DNA of 64,000 bases from Gemmatimonadota bacterium (GCA_016713785.1 JADJOM010000003.1:806001-870000), one strand, 5' to 3'; shown: positions 1 to 10,353, counted from the stretch's first letter. The notes: a model not told the origin generated them from the letters alone. Made by a program: numbers and translations.

Positions 1-58
1 GCTGGCGGCGGACGGGCTGGTGCCCGACGGCAGCCTCAGCTTCATCACCGCGGCGTAG
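1..58 (+). CDS. 3' end of an unidentified CDS (possibly a menaquinone-pathway gene)
   Basis: The window opens inside an open frame (codons from position 2) whose last 18 codons end in TAG at 56-58. The visible tail reads LAADGLVPDGSLSFITAA. A short tail of this kind (small residues, then a Gly-Leu-Val-Pro turn and a hydrophobic end) would fit the C-terminus of MqnA-like chorismate dehydratase, and the next gene is mqnC in the same pathway, but 18 residues are too few to identify it. Only the stop and same-strand layout are seen directly; the identity is a guess from context. Confidence 0.45.
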   Translation, partial: LAADGLVPDGSLSFITAA

Positions 59-98
59 GGCGCGAGCCCGCGTCGAGACCCGGAACCGGGGCCACTGC

Positions 99-1163
99 AT
101 GGACACGATCGATCGCACATCCGGCGAGTTCCGCGAGGCCCTCGAGCTCTACGAGCGGGCCAGCCTGCTCGAGCTGGGTGACCTCGCCGACCGGGCCCGC
201 TGGCGGCACCACCCGGACCCGGTGGTCACCTACATCATCGACCGGAACATCAACTACACCAACGTCTGCGTCGCCGACTGCGGCTTCTGCGCCTTCTACC
301 GGCGGCCGAAGCACGGCGAGGGCTACGTGCTCTCGTTCGAGCAGATCGGGCAGAAGATCGACGAGTGCAAGGACCTGGGCGGGGTGCAGATCCTCATCCA
401 GGGCGGGCACAACCCCTACATCCCATTCGCCTGGTACCTCGACCTGCTGCGCTACATCAAGCAGCACCACCCGATCCACATCCACGGCTTCTCGCCCTCC
501 GAGGTGGTGTTCTTCGCCGAGCGCTTCCGGATGCCGGTCGGTGCGGTCATCCGGGAACTCCGCGCGGCGGGGCTCGACAGCATCCCCGGGGGTGGCGGGG
601 AGATCCTGGTCGACGCGGTGCGCCAGCGGGTGGCGCCCAAGAAGGCCCAGACCGACGCGTGGCTCGGGGTGCAGGAGGAGGCGCACCGCCAGGGGCTGCG
701 CACCTCGGTCAGCATGATGTACGGGATGGGCGAGTCGAACGCCGACCGGATCGAGCACCTCTTCCGGGTGCGCGAGGTGCAGCGGCGCACCGGCGGGTTC
801 ACCGCCTTCATCTGCTGGCCGCTGCAGCCGGAGGGGACGCCGGAGCTCTCCGACGTCAAGAAGACGGACGCCGTGACCTACCTGCGGACGCTGGCCATCG
901 CGCGCATCGTGCTCGACAACGTGCCGAGCCTGCAGTCCTCGTGGGTCACGATGGGACACAAGGTGGGGCAGGTCGCCCTGCGCTTCGGCGCCAACGACTA
1001 CGGCAGCCTGATGATGGAGGAGAACGTGGTCTCCGCGGCGGGGACCACCCACCGCAGCACCATCGCCGAGATGGAACGGGTCATCCGCGACGCCGGTTTC
1101 GAGCCGCGCCGGCGGCGGCAGGACTACTCGATGGTGGACGCCCCGGCCGCGGCCGTCGCCTGA
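99..1163 (+). CDS. mqnC: Cyclic dehypoxanthinyl futalosine synthase (radical SAM)
   Basis: MqnC cyclises dehypoxanthine futalosine into its cyclic form in the futalosine route to menaquinone, in the cytoplasm. The 354-residue protein has the radical-SAM cluster motif CVADCGFC (C57, C61, C64), followed by the family segments HGEGYVLS and [13 protein letters not shown] and the downstream [10 protein letters not shown]; the length is normal for MqnC. The motif spacing CxxxCxxC and the tyrosine-rich FCAFYRRP segment separate it from MqnE. The ATG at 99 has only a weak ribosome site. The stop TGA overlaps the ATG of ispF by one base (TGATG), so the two are probably translationally coupled. It implies menaquinone as a respiratory quinone. 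Confidence 0.95.
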   Translation: MDTIDRTSGEFREALELYERASLLELGDLADRARWRHHPDPVVTYIIDRNINYTNVCVADCGFCAFYRRPKHGEGYVLSFEQIGQKIDECKDLGGVQILIQGGHNPYIPFAWYLDLLRYIKQHHPIHIHGFSPSEVVFFAERFRMPVGAVIRELRAAGLDSIPGGGGEILVDAVRQRVAPKKAQTDAWLGVQEEAHRQGLRTSVSMMYGMGESNADRIEHLFRVREVQRRTGGFTAFICWPLQPEGTPELSDVKKTDAVTYLRTLAIARIVLDNVPSLQSSWVTMGHKVGQVALRFGANDYGSLMMEENVVSAAGTTHRSTIAEMERVIRDAGFEPRRRRQDYSMVDAPAAAVA

Positions 1164-1640
1164 TGGTGCGCACGGGGATCGGGTACGACTCGCACCGGCT
1201 CGAGGCCGGCCGGCCGCTCATCCTCGGCGGCCAGCGGATCCCCTTCGAGAAGGGGCTCGCCGGCCATTCGGACGCCGATGCGGTGGCGCACGCCCTGACC
1301 GACGCGATCCTGGGCGCGGCGGCGGCCGGGCGACATCGGCAAGCTCTTTCCCGACACCGATCCCGAATGGAAGGGCGCCGACTCGCTGCAGCTGCTCCGG
1401 CAGGCCTGCGAGCTGGTGCGCTATCGCGGGTTCGAGCCGCGCCAGGCAGACATCACGGTGATCGCCGAGCGGCCCAAGCTGGGTGCCTATCTTCCCGCCA
1501 TGGCGGAGGCCCTCTCCCGGGCCACCGGCATCCCGGTGGCCGCGCTGGGCCTCAAGGCCAAGACCAACGAAGGCATGGGCTTCATCGGCCGAGGCGAGGG
1601 CATCGCGGTGATTGCCGTGGCCACGCTGGAGACGAGCTGA
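1163..1640 (+). CDS. ispF: 2-C-methyl-D-erythritol 2,4-cyclodiphosphate synthase, split by an apparent +1 frameshift
   Basis: IspF makes the cyclic diphosphate of the MEP isoprenoid pathway. The first frame (from ATG 1163) carries the metal-site motif GYDSH and [18 protein letters not shown]; the reading then moves to another frame that gives [27 protein letters not shown] and the family signature [15 protein letters not shown]. The break lies at a GGG run at 1328-1330; removing one G restores one frame of about 158 residues, exactly the IspF size. All active-site segments survive on either side, so a sequencing or assembly indel in an essential gene is more likely than true decay. The stop TGA overlaps the next ATG (TGATG). 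Confidence 0.88.
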
Positions 1641-2692
1641 TGGAGCGGCTCGTGGCGTGGCTCATCGAGCTGCCGCCGCTCACGATCTACCTCGCGCTCG
1701 GCCTCTCCACCCTCATCGAGAACATCTTTCCCCCCATGCCGTCCGATGTCGTGACGGCGCTGGGCGGCTTCCTCACCCAGCACACCACGGTGTCCCCCGT
1801 GTGGGTGTGGGTCGTGGCCTGGTCGGCCAACATGGGTGGCGCGGTCGCCATGTACCTGCTGGCGCGCCGCCATGGCCGGCGGTTCCTGGTGAGCCCGCTG
1901 GGCCGCCGCCTGCTGCCCGCCGAGGCGATCCTGAGCATGGAGCGGGAGTACCTGCGCTTCGGCCTGGCCGGGATCTTCCTGGCGCGGCTCCTGCCGGGCT
2001 TCCGCACCTTTCTGGCACCCTTCGTCGGCATCGTCAACCTGCCGCCCCTGCGGGCGCTGATTCCGATGGCGCTCTCCTCGGCGCTCTGGTATGCCGGCCT
2101 GGTCTGGGCCGGCATGCGGGTGGGGGAGGAGTGGGCGGCCATCAACGAGTTCATCGGCCACCTGAACCGCACCCTCGCCGTGGTGGCCCTGGTCGTGGGC
2201 GGTCTGGTGGGCTGGTGGCTGTGGCGCCGCTCCCGCGCTGCGGGCCCGCGCCGTCGCCGGGTCCTCCGCCTGATCCGCTACGCGATGGGGGAGCAGGCGC
2301 CGGATGCCGCGCCACTCCCCGACGGCGACCTGGCCACCCGCGGGGCCGCGGCGCTGCTGCATGAGCTGACACATGCCGACCCCGGGCTCTCCCTGGAGGA
2401 GCGCGAGGCGCTCGCCGAGCGGCTCCGGCGCACCTGGGCGGTCGGCACCGCCGAGCTGCGGCACTCCAGCTCCGCCAGCGCCGCCATCACCGACACCGCC
2501 GAGCTCGCCTCGATCGTCACGGAGACCTACGACCGCACGCGCCGCATCGCGCTGGCGGAGCGGCTCTATCGCATCGCCATGGGCGACGGCACGCTCAGCC
2601 TGCACGAGGAGCGGGTGATGCGGCGGGCCGGCGACCTCCTCGGGCTCGGCGCGGAGGACCTCGCCGAGGCCCGGCGCCTGGCCAGCACGTGA
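1640..2692 (+). CDS. DedA-family membrane protein fused to a C-terminal TerB-like domain
   Basis: The 350-residue protein begins as a DedA/SNARE-associated membrane protein (residues 1 to about 205): an amphipathic N-terminus, the segment [12 protein letters not shown], the arginine-bearing [18 protein letters not shown] and a final helix followed by WWLWRRSR. DedA proteins are linked to lipid-carrier recycling and membrane homeostasis. Residues about 220-350 are soluble, helical and acidic, with repeated LSLEEREAL and [21 protein letters not shown] patterns that match TerB-like (tellurite-resistance) domains. The start ATG at 1640 overlaps the ispF stop; its own TGA overlaps the GTG of xerD. 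I see no frameshift at the domain junction, so the fusion looks real. Function of the pairing is unknown. Confidence 0.82.
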   Translation: MERLVAWLIELPPLTIYLALGLSTLIENIFPPMPSDVVTALGGFLTQHTTVSPVWVWVVAWSANMGGAVAMYLLARRHGRRFLVSPLGRRLLPAEAILSMEREYLRFGLAGIFLARLLPGFRTFLAPFVGIVNLPPLRALIPMALSSALWYAGLVWAGMRVGEEWAAINEFIGHLNRTLAVVALVVGGLVGWWLWRRSRAAGPRRRRVLRLIRYAMGEQAPDAAPLPDGDLATRGAAALLHELTHADPGLSLEEREALAERLRRTWAVGTAELRHSSSASAAITDTAELASIVTETYDRTRRIALAERLYRIAMGDGTLSLHEERVMRRAGDLLGLGAEDLAEARRLAST

Positions 2693-3600
2693 GCCGCGCG
2701 GAGGCCGCGGGGCGGGCCTTCCTGCTCGAGCTCTTCCGCGACTACCTGGCGCTCGAGGCCGGGCATAGCGCGAACACGGTGGAGAGCTATCTTCGCGACC
2801 TGACGCGGTTCGTGGGATGGCTCGACCAGCGGGGCGTGGCGGGCCCGGCGCTGGTCACCCGGACGCTGGTCCGGGAGTTCATCTTTGCCCTCAAGGACCT
2901 GGGGCTCTCGGCCGCGACGATCCGACGGCAGGCCTCCGCCATCCGGACCTACTATGGCTTCCTGATCGCGGAGGGCCGGGTCGAGCAGGATCCGAGCGAC
3001 CGGCTCGAGATGCCGCGGCGCGGCCGGCGGCTCCCGGACACCCTCTCGGTGGCGGAGATGGAGGCGATGCTGGCGGCCCCAGACGCCGATGCCCCACTGG
3101 CCTGGCGGGACCGGGCCCTGCTGGAACTCGGCTACGGCGCCGGGCTCCGGGTGTCCGAACTCTGCGGCCTGACGATGCCGGATCTCCTGCTGGCGGAGGG
3201 GCTGGTGCGGGTGCTGGGCAAGGGGTCGAAACAGCGGCTGGTGCCGGTGGGGCGCAGCGTCATCGGCGCCGTGTCGGTGTACCTGCACCAGGTGCGGCCC
3301 GGCCTCGACCATGGCGCCAGCCGGGACCGGGTGCTGCTGAATGCCCGCGGGGCGCCGCTCTCCCGCGTTGGCGCCTGGGGCATCGTGAAGCGGCTTGCCC
3401 GCGTGGCCGGCATCCGGAAGCGCGTGACCACCCATACGCTGAGGCACAGCTTCGCCACGCACCTGCTCGAGGGGGGGGCCGACCTCCGGGCCGTGCAGGA
3501 GATGCTGGGCCACGCGGACCTGTCTACCACCCAGATCTACACCCACGTTGATCGCGAATACCTCCGGTCGATTCACCGCCAGTTCCATCCCCGTGGCTGA
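2689..3600 (+). CDS. xerD: Tyrosine recombinase XerC/XerD family
   Basis: Site-specific recombinase expected to act at dif sites to resolve chromosome dimers. The N-terminal SAM-like core-binding domain spans about residues 10-100; the catalytic domain holds all residues of the family: R154 (GAGLRVSEL), K178 (GKGSKQR), H249/R252 ([12 protein letters not shown]), H275 ([10 protein letters not shown]) and nucleophile Y284 (IYTHV). At 303 residues it is the normal size for Xer proteins, with no phage or integron extras. The GTG start at 2689 overlaps the preceding TGA. A dif-like site lies 27 kb downstream at 30112-30139. XerC versus XerD cannot be settled from sequence alone; only one copy is in the window. 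Confidence 0.9.
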   Translation: MSRAEAAGRAFLLELFRDYLALEAGHSANTVESYLRDLTRFVGWLDQRGVAGPALVTRTLVREFIFALKDLGLSAATIRRQASAIRTYYGFLIAEGRVEQDPSDRLEMPRRGRRLPDTLSVAEMEAMLAAPDADAPLAWRDRALLELGYGAGLRVSELCGLTMPDLLLAEGLVRVLGKGSKQRLVPVGRSVIGAVSVYLHQVRPGLDHGASRDRVLLNARGAPLSRVGAWGIVKRLARVAGIRKRVTTHTLRHSFATHLLEGGADLRAVQEMLGHADLSTTQIYTHVDREYLRSIHRQFHPRG

Positions 3601-4930
3601 TCGCCGCGGGGCCGCGCTGCTGCTGCTGGCGCTCATGGGGTGCGCCCACTACACGCCGCGTCCCCTCGACGCGCCCAACGCCGCCGCCTGGGAGGCCGCA
3701 CGGCTCGACGCCCCGGCGGTGCTGGCCGCGCTGGATTCCGTCGGCGCGGCGCCGGGCGCTGGGCGCTGGCGTGGCATCGACGTGGCCCGGGCCGCCTGGC
3801 TCCGTTCGCCCGCGCGGCGCCGCGCCGACGCCGAGGTCGAGGCGGCCCGCGCCGCGCTGCGAACCGCGGGCGCCAGGCCCGCGCCGGGGATTGCCACGGA
3901 ATCCGAATTCGCCTTCAGCGGCCGTGACGGCAGCTCGCGCTGGGGCCTCGCGCTCACCGGGCTCTTCCGGGTCGAACTCGGCGGCAAGCGCGGGGCCCGG
4001 CAGGCCCGGGCGGAGGCAGCCGTCCTCTCGGCCGTTGCCCGCGGACGGGCCGAGGGCTGGGAGCTCGAGGGGAGCGTGCGCCGGGAGGCGCGGGCGCTCG
4101 CGGCGCTCGAGGGTGCGGCCGCGGCCGCGCAGGTGCTCCGGGGCGCGCTCGATTCGGTCCGGGACCTCGCCGAGGCCAGGTACGCAGACGGCGCGCTCGG
4201 GACCATCGAGCTGGCCCGGCTGCGCGCCGACCGCGCGACGGCGGGCCAGGAGGAGGCTCGCCTCGCCCGCAGGCGCGGGGAGCAGCGGGCCGTGCTCGCG
4301 GCGGAGGCGGGGGTTCCCGAGGAGGCGTTGCGGGCGCTCGGCCCGCTGCTGACGGATGCGTCACGCTGCCCGGACGATGCGGCGCGTCCTGCGTTGCTGG
4401 CGGGCGCCCTCGAGCGGCGCTGGGACCTCCGGGTGGCGCTGGCTGCCTATCAGGAGGCCGAGGCCGACCTGCGGGGCCAGGTGGCCCGGAGCTGGCCCGA
4501 CCTCGACCTGGGTCCGGGGCTGTTCTTCGACCACGGCGTGGGCAAGTGGACGCTGGCGCTCGGGCTCCCGGACCTCCTCCTGCACGGCAACCGGGGACCC
4601 ATCGGGGAGGCCCTCGCGGCGCGAGACGTGGCCGCTGCGCGAGTGGAGGAAGTATCGGCCGGCGTACTCACCGAGGTGGATGCGGCGCTTGGCGCCTGCC
4701 GCGCGGTCGCGCGCGAGCGCGCCGCCTTCGACCCGGCCGCCGCGGCGGCGCGCCTTGCGGCGATGGAAGCCGCGTGGCGACGGGGCGAGATCGGCCGGCT
4801 GGAGGTGGCCCTCGCGCGCGCCGACCTGGCGCGCCTGGAGCAGCAGGCGGTGGAACTGGAGGGCGCCGAGGCCGGCGCGGCGGATGAACTGGCATGGCGG
4901 GCCGGCGCTGACGCGCTGCCCGAACGCTGA
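3593..4930 (+). CDS. TolC/CusC-like outer-membrane efflux lipoprotein
   Basis: Outer-membrane channel of a tripartite RND efflux pump. From the GTG at 3593 the protein (445 residues) opens with a lipoprotein signal, LLLALMGC, whose Cys would be lipidated. The body is long alanine/arginine-rich helices with two repeated halves, as in the coiled-coil barrel of TolC-family proteins (for example residues around AAEVEAARAAL and LEALAARDVAAAR). An upstream ATG at 3548 in the same frame lies inside xerD and lacks a signal peptide, so I prefer 3593, which overlaps the xerD stop by 8 nt. It precedes the adaptor and RND genes, giving a complete pump operon. Helix-level similarity only; substrate unknown. 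Confidence 0.8.
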   Translation: MADRRGAALLLLALMGCAHYTPRPLDAPNAAAWEAARLDAPAVLAALDSVGAAPGAGRWRGIDVARAAWLRSPARRRADAEVEAARAALRTAGARPAPGIATESEFAFSGRDGSSRWGLALTGLFRVELGGKRGARQARAEAAVLSAVARGRAEGWELEGSVRREARALAALEGAAAAAQVLRGALDSVRDLAEARYADGALGTIELARLRADRATAGQEEARLARRRGEQRAVLAAEAGVPEEALRALGPLLTDASRCPDDAARPALLAGALERRWDLRVALAAYQEAEADLRGQVARSWPDLDLGPGLFFDHGVGKWTLALGLPDLLLHGNRGPIGEALAARDVAAARVEEVSAGVLTEVDAALGACRAVARERAAFDPAAAAARLAAMEAAWRRGEIGRLEVALARADLARLEQQAVELEGAEAGAADELAWRAGADALPER

Positions 4931-4945
4931 GACGGAGGCGGGACA

Positions 4946-5902
4946 ATGCGGAGATCGCCGGGCAGGGCGATCCTCCCCGCGCTGCTCGTGGTCGCGCTGG
5001 CGTGCGCCGGCGGGGCGGGCCACGACGAGGCGGAGGCGCAGGACCAGGAGGCGGAGCCGGCGGCGCTGGTGCCGGTGGGGGAAGGCGCCGGCCTCGCGCT
5101 CGACAGCGCCCTGCGGGAACGCATGGGCATCCGCCTGACCACGCTCGCTCGCGCCGCCGTCCGGCCCGAACGCGAAGTACCGGCCTTCGTGGTGGACGAT
5201 CCGGGCGCCACCACGACCGTCCGCGCGGCGGTGGGCGGGCGGCTGCTCCCCGCCGGCGACGGCCCGTGGCCCCGCATCGGGGAGCTGCTCTCCGCCGACG
5301 AATTGATCGCCGTGGTCGGCGATGCGCGACCGATCGCCGTCCCGCGGGGGGGCACCGTCACCCGGCTCCTGGCCCAGCCCGGTGAACTGGTGCAGGCGGG
5401 ACAGCCGCTGCTGGAGCTGGTGGACTACGGGCATCCCCTGGCCCAGGTGGCGTGGGCGGGCGAGGGCGCGCCGCCCGCGCGCCTGGCGTTCGCGCTCACC
5501 CCCGGCAGCACCCGGATCGCCGGAGGGCTGGCGGGCGCGGCCCCGACGGCCGACCCGCTCACCCGCCTCCCCGCGTATCACTACCGCCTGGCGGGCGCCG
5601 CCGGTCTTCGGCCCGGCGTGCTGCTGACGGGCTACCTCCCTGATCCCGACGCCCCGTCAGGGGCCGTGCTGGTGCCGGACGACGCGGTGGTGCAGTGGGA
5701 CGCGCTCGCGTGGGTGTATGTCGAACGGGCGCCGGGGCGGTTCCTCCGCGTGCACGTGGCCACCACGCACCCCGTGCCCGGCGGCTGGCTGGTGACTGAA
5801 GGCGCGGTCCCCGGTGACCGCGTGGTCAGCCGCGGGGCGGGGCAGCTCCTCTCGGAGGAGTTCCGCGCCCGGATCACCGTGGGCGAGGAAGTCGGCGAAT
5901 GA
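4946..5902 (+). CDS. RND efflux periplasmic adaptor (membrane fusion protein), lipoprotein
   Basis: Adaptor bridging the inner-membrane RND pump and the TolC-like channel. The 318-residue product has a signal ending in a lipobox (VVALAC), a short acidic linker, then lipoyl/biotinyl-like segments (GGTVTRLLAQPGELVQAGQP) and a beta-barrel region (VLVPDDAVVQWDALAWVYVE) followed by a membrane-proximal end typical of HlyD/CusB-type adaptors. It is shorter than CusB and seems to have a reduced hairpin. ATG 4946 is preceded by GGAGG with good spacing. Gene order outer channel, adaptor, pump is that of HME-type operons. No metal-binding motif is obvious, so substrate class is open. Confidence 0.8.
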   Translation: MRRSPGRAILPALLVVALACAGGAGHDEAEAQDQEAEPAALVPVGEGAGLALDSALRERMGIRLTTLARAAVRPEREVPAFVVDDPGATTTVRAAVGGRLLPAGDGPWPRIGELLSADELIAVVGDARPIAVPRGGTVTRLLAQPGELVQAGQPLLELVDYGHPLAQVAWAGEGAPPARLAFALTPGSTRIAGGLAGAAPTADPLTRLPAYHYRLAGAAGLRPGVLLTGYLPDPDAPSGAVLVPDDAVVQWDALAWVYVERAPGRFLRVHVATTHPVPGGWLVTEGAVPGDRVVSRGAGQLLSEEFRARITVGEEVGE

Positions 5903-5918
5903 GCGTCGGGGCCACCGG

Positions 5919-8900
5919 ATGCTGAACGGACTGGTCCGGTTCTCGGTCCGGCGTCCCGGAGTGGTGATCGGGCTGGCGGCGACGCTCGTGGCCTACGGCC
6001 TGACGATCGTCGCCCGCGCCCGGCTCGACGTGTTCCCGGAATTCGCGCCGCCCCAGGTCTCGATCCAGACGGAGGCGCCCGGCTTCTCGCCCGATCAGGT
6101 CGAGGTGCTGGTCACCAAGCCGATCGAGGACGCCATCAATGGCGTCAACGGCGTGGCGGTCCTCCGCTCGCAGTCGATCCAGGGGCTCTCGGTGATCACG
6201 GCGGTGCTGGAGCGCGGGGTCGAGGTGCGCGAGGCCCGACAGCTTCTCGCCGAGCGGCTCGGCGCGCTCGGCGGCCGGCTCCCCGCGGCCGTCGAGGCCC
6301 CCGTCCTCTCTCCCCTCACCTCGTCCTCCAGCACGGTGCTCATGGTGGGGTTCACCTCCGAGCACCGCTCGGCGATGGACCAGCGCACCTTCGTGGACTG
6401 GGTGGTCAAGCCGCGGCTGCTGGCCACGCCGGGCGTGGCCAAGGTGGCGATCTTCGGGGGGGAGGTGCGCCAGCTGCAGGTGCAGGTCGACCCGGCGCGC
6501 CTGGCACGGCTGGGGCTCTCCCTGGCGGACGTGGTGGACGCGGCCGGACGCGCCACCGGGGTGCGCGGGGCCGGGGTGCTCGACGATCCCAACCAGCGGA
6601 TCGTGGTGCGCACCGAGGGCCAGCTGGCCACGCCCGCCGCGCTGGGCCAGAGCGTCGTCCGGGCCTCCGGCGGCGGGAGCATCCGGCTCCGCGACGTGGC
6701 CACGGTCCGCGAGGGCGCGGAGCCCAAGTTCGGGGACGGGAGCATCAACGGCGGGCCGGGGATCGTGGTGGTGGTTTCCGGGCAGCTGGGCTCCAATACC
6801 AAGGAGGTGGCGATCGCGGTGGAGCGGGTCCTCGCCGACCTGGCGCCCACCATCGCGGCGGAGCAGCTCACCTTCCACCCCGACCTGTTCCGGCCCGCCT
6901 CGTTCATCGACCTGGCGGTGCGGAACATCACCGTGGCGCTGCTGGTGGGCGGCGTCCTCGTGTCCGTGGTGCTGCTGCTGTTCCTGTTCGACCTGCGCGC
7001 CGCCGCGATCTCGCTGTCGGCCATCCCGCTCTCCCTGCTCGCGGCCATCATCGTCCTCGACCGCTTCGGCTACAGCCTCAATACGCTCACCCTCGGCGGG
7101 CTGGCGATCGCGCTCGGCGAGGTGGTCGATGACGCCATCATCGATGTCGAGAACATCGCCCGGCGCCTGCGGGAGAATCGCCGGCTGCCCGAGCCACGGG
7201 CGGTGATGGCGGTGGTGCGCGACGCCTCGATCGAAGTGCGCCACAGCGTGGTCTATGCCACCTTCGTGGTGGCCCTCGTCTTCGCCCCGGTGCTCACCAT
7301 GAGCGGGGTGCAGGGGGCGCTGTTCCTTCCGCTCGGCGTGGCCTACATCCTGGCGACCCTCGCCTCGCTCGCGGTGGCGCTGACCGTGACGCCCGCGCTC
7401 ACCCTGGTGCTCCTCGGCCGGCGGGACGGCGCCGCGCCCGAGCCGGGACTCCTCCGTGCCCTCCGGACGGGCTACGAGCGCCTGCTTGGCACGCTGCTGC
7501 CACGACCGCGGCTGGTGGCGGCTGGTGCCGTGGCCGTCTGCGCCGGCGCCGTGGCGGTGCTGCCGTTCTTCGGCTCATCGTTCCTGCCGGATTTCCGCGA
7601 AGGCCATTACGTGGTGCACATGGCGGCCGTCCCGGGCGCCTCGCTGGAGGAATCGGTGCGCCTGGGCCGGATGGTCAGTCAGGCGATCGCCCGGGACCCG
7701 CGCGTGCTCGCCGTGGCCCAGCGCGCCGGCCGGGCCGAGCTCTCCGAGGACACCTGGGGCACGCACTACAGTGAGATCGAGGTGGAGCTCAAGCCGCTCG
7801 AGGGCATCGAGGCGCGGACGGTCCAGGACAGCCTGCGCGCCCACTTGCGCGGGTTTCCCGGCGTCAGCTTCGCCATCCGGGGCTTCCTCACCGAGCGGAT
7901 CGAGGAGACGCTCACCGGGTCCACGGCCCAGATCGTGGTCCGCATCTTCGGGGAGGATCTCGACAGCCTGGATGCGGCGGCGCGACGGGTGGCCGGGCTA
8001 GCCCGGGGGATCCCCGGCGCGGTGGATGTGCAGTACGAGCCGCCCGCCGTGGTGCCCGAGGTGACCGTCCGATTGCGGCCGGCCGCGCTCGCGCGGGCCG
8101 GCCTGGCCGGCGACGACGTGCTGCGCGACGTCGAAACCGCCACCCGCGGCGCCCGGGTGGGGCAGGTCTACGACGGGGCGCGGGCCACCGACGTCGTCGT
8201 GATCCTCGAGGCGGCCGCCCGGGCGCGTCCCGAGGATCTCGGCGCGCTCCCGCTCCGCGGGGATGATGGGCGGCTCACCACGCTCGCCCGGGTGGCCGAC
8301 ATCGGTCGCTCCACGGGGCGGTACCTCATCGCGCACCAGGGCACCCGGAGGGTCCAGACCGTCACCGCCAATACCCGGGGACGGGACGTCGCCGACTTCG
8401 CCCGCGAACTCGAGACCCGGCTTGCCGCTCCCGGCCTGCTGCCCCCGGGCAGCTACGCCGAACTGGCGGGCACGGCCACCGCCCAGCGGGAGGCCGAGCG
8501 CGAGCTGCTGGTCCACAGCCTGCTGGCGGGCGCGGTGATCTTCCTGCTGCTCTGGCTCGCGTTCGCGGAGCCGGGCCGCCTGCTCCTCGTCCTCGCCAAC
8601 CTGCCGTTCTCCCTGGTGGGCGGGGTGGCCGCGGTGGCCCTCTCGGGTGCCACGCTGTCCCTCGGCTCGCTGGTGGGGTTCGTCACGCTCTTCGGGATCG
8701 CCACGCGCAACGCCGTGATGCTGGTATCGCACTACGACCACCTGGTGCGCCTCGAAGGGGAGCGCTGGGAGGCGGCGACCGCGCTACGCGGCGCGAGTGA
8801 GCGCCTGGGGCCGATCCTCATGACGGCCACCGTCACCGGGCTGGCGCTGCTACCCCTCGCGCTTGGCAGTGGCGACCCCGGCCGGGAGATCGAGGGCCCC

Positions 8901-9002
8901 ATGGCCATCGTCATCCTGGGCGGCCTCGTCACCTCGACCGTGTTGTCGCTGTTCGTGCTGCCCACGCTGGCGCTGCGCTACGTGCGGTTCCGCGGGGACT
9001 GA
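5919..9002 (+). CDS. RND efflux inner-membrane pump, CzcA/CusA-like
   Basis: Proton-driven pump of 1027 residues with the RND layout: TM1 ([18 protein letters not shown]), a periplasmic porter domain, TM2-TM6, a second porter domain and TM7-TM12. TM4 carries [17 protein letters not shown], with the acidic residues used in proton relay in HME/HAE pumps, and the second half shows the matching [20 protein letters not shown]. Similarity is closest to the heavy-metal (HME) branch in gene order, but no metal is proven. The ATG at 5919 follows the adaptor stop by 16 nt. The 3' end overlaps the C-terminus of the convergent VanZ-like gene by about 150 bp. Confidence 0.9.
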   Translation: MLNGLVRFSVRRPGVVIGLAATLVAYGLTIVARARLDVFPEFAPPQVSIQTEAPGFSPDQVEVLVTKPIEDAINGVNGVAVLRSQSIQGLSVITAVLERGVEVREARQLLAERLGALGGRLPAAVEAPVLSPLTSSSSTVLMVGFTSEHRSAMDQRTFVDWVVKPRLLATPGVAKVAIFGGEVRQLQVQVDPARLARLGLSLADVVDAAGRATGVRGAGVLDDPNQRIVVRTEGQLATPAALGQSVVRASGGGSIRLRDVATVREGAEPKFGDGSINGGPGIVVVVSGQLGSNTKEVAIAVERVLADLAPTIAAEQLTFHPDLFRPASFIDLAVRNITVALLVGGVLVSVVLLLFLFDLRAAAISLSAIPLSLLAAIIVLDRFGYSLNTLTLGGLAIALGEVVDDAIIDVENIARRLRENRRLPEPRAVMAVVRDASIEVRHSVVYATFVVALVFAPVLTMSGVQGALFLPLGVAYILATLASLAVALTVTPALTLVLLGRRDGAAPEPGLLRALRTGYERLLGTLLPRPRLVAAGAVAVCAGAVAVLPFFGSSFLPDFREGHYVVHMAAVPGASLEESVRLGRMVSQAIARDPRVLAVAQRAGRAELSEDTWGTHYSEIEVELKPLEGIEARTVQDSLRAHLRGFPGVSFAIRGFLTERIEETLTGSTAQIVVRIFGEDLDSLDAAARRVAGLARGIPGAVDVQYEPPAVVPEVTVRLRPAALARAGLAGDDVLRDVETATRGARVGQVYDGARATDVVVILEAAARARPEDLGALPLRGDDGRLTTLARVADIGRSTGRYLIAHQGTRRVQTVTANTRGRDVADFARELETRLAAPGLLPPGSYAELAGTATAQREAERELLVHSLLAGAVIFLLLWLAFAEPGRLLLVLANLPFSLVGGVAAVALSGATLSLGSLVGFVTLFGIATRNAVMLVSHYDHLVRLEGERWEAATALRGASERLGPILMTATVTGLALLPLALGSGDPGREIEGPMAIVILGGLVTSTVLSLFVLPTLALRYVRFRGD

Positions 9003-10184
9003 GCGGCCGCGCGCCAGGAGCCAGCGGATGTGGGACCGCTGCAGGTGGTAGATCCCGCCCCCGTAGACCGCCGTCGCCGCCGCCAGCGCGGCCCGCAGCA
9101 GGCTCCCGCCGGGACCCTGGTGCACGGCGGAAAGCACCTCGAGTCCCATCGCCACCGCCCCGCCCGTTCCGGCCAGCGCGCCGAGCGAGGACCGGAAGGG
9201 CCCCTCCCGACGGCCGCGTGCCTCCGCCACGGCGTAGCCCAGCACGGTGAACGCCGCGAGGTGCTCCAGGGTCCGGAGGATCTCGCGCGTACCGGTGGCC
9301 CCCCAGACATGGCCGAAGCCGAGGCTGGCGTGCCAGGATCCCAGCGCCGACCACGGAGGCCAGCTCACCTGCAGCAGCAGGTAGAGCGCAAGCACCGGTG
9401 TCACGCGCCGGAGGGTCTCCGCCTCGAAGCGTCGCTCGAGGGCATTGGCCGGGCGGCGTTCGGCGCCCCAGACCCAGGTGGCGCCCGCGATCACGGCGCT
9501 GCCGCCGGCCACCGCCAGGGGCGCGGTGGCCAGCCCGGCTACCGCGCCCACCAGGAACCACGCCCCGGCGCCCAGGGCCACACGCCCCAGCGGGAGCGCG
9601 TCCGCGGGACCGAGGCGGTGACGGTAGACGGCCCCAAGCACCTGTGCCCCCGCGAGCCCCAGCAGCCCCGCCAGCAGCAGGCGGTGCGGTTCCCCGGTGG
9701 CCGCCAGCCCGCTCACCCACAGCAGCGGGACCAGGAGGTACACCAGCCCCATCAGCGGCAGCTCCAGCGCGAGCGCGCCGATCAGGGCCGGCGTCACCTG
9801 GATCCGGCGCCGGAGCGCGCCGGCGCTGAGCCCCCCGAGCCACGCGCCGAGCCCGTTGGTGCACACGTCGAAGGGCGAGGGAAAGCGGCTGGGCAGGAAG
9901 AGCTGCGCCGCCTCGACCGCGGCGCTCAGCGCGAGCCCGAGCAGCAGCGGCCGGCGGGCGAGCGGGTCTTCCACGGTCAGGGTCAGCTGGGCCAGGAATC
10001 CGAGGGGGATGAACATCCCCACATTGGCCACGGCATCCGCGAGGTCCGCCTTCCAGGAGAGGTGGAATGAGGCGGGCATGCCGAAGTCAAACGGCACCAG
10101 CGTGACGATCACCACCACGCCCAGCAGGTACCCGAGGAACGCCCGGGCCAGCCGCGCACCGGTCGTGCCGTTCACCGACGGCAC
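8850..10184 (-). CDS. VanZ-like polytopic membrane protein with two VanZ-type repeats
   Basis: A 444-residue hydrophobic protein. The N-terminal half has a VanZ-like pattern: VTLVPFDFG, DAVANVGMFIPLGFLAQL and EAAQLFLPSRFPSPFDVCTNGLGA, with the acidic residues after TM segments. The C-terminal half repeats part of it: LEHLAAFTVLGYAVAEARG then LEVLSAVHQGPGGSLLRAALAAATAVYG. VanZ-family function is poorly known (VanZ gives low-level teicoplanin resistance). GTG 10184 is the first start; another at 10175 is possible. The last 50 or so codons lie antisense to the RND gene and are low-complexity, so the true end may differ (missed frameshift or real overlap). It follows the ABC transporter on the same strand. 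Confidence 0.7.
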   Translation of the reverse strand: MPSVNGTTGARLARAFLGYLLGVVVIVTLVPFDFGMPASFHLSWKADLADAVANVGMFIPLGFLAQLTLTVEDPLARRPLLLGLALSAAVEAAQLFLPSRFPSPFDVCTNGLGAWLGGLSAGALRRRIQVTPALIGALALELPLMGLVYLLVPLLWVSGLAATGEPHRLLLAGLLGLAGAQVLGAVYRHRLGPADALPLGRVALGAGAWFLVGAVAGLATAPLAVAGGSAVIAGATWVWGAERRPANALERRFEAETLRRVTPVLALYLLLQVSWPPWSALGSWHASLGFGHVWGATGTREILRTLEHLAAFTVLGYAVAEARGRREGPFRSSLGALAGTGGAVAMGLEVLSAVHQGPGGSLLRAALAAATAVYGGGIYHLQRSHIRWLLARGRSVPAEPHVAQRQRGQHEQRQHGRGDEAAQDDDGHGALDLPAGVATAKREG

Positions 10185-10353
10185 ACGGGCGCCGCGCCAC
10201 GACGGGGACGCCGGCCGCGGGGTAGAGGAAGGTGCGCTGTCCTGGGGTACACGGGTCGCCTGGCTCCGGGGTGCCAGTGGGAGGTGTTGCTGAGGGTTGG
10301 TCTATCGGGAGGTATCGGCCGTGCGGCCCGGAACCTGAGCGCGACGCGCCGGC

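Noticed and set aside
365..2692. 775-residue + strand frame covering mqnC to the DedA gene
   Set aside because: Only its parts are real: an out-of-frame stretch of mqnC, the first part of ispF before the frameshift, and the DedA-TerB gene with its own ATG at 1640.
2689..3600. Integrase of a mobile element
   Set aside because: Protein is normal Xer length with no flanking repeats, att sites or phage genes.
4361..5581. Long reverse-strand frame antisense to the efflux genes
   Set aside because: Low-complexity Arg/Ala/Gly composition, no domain, and a well-supported + strand gene in the same place.
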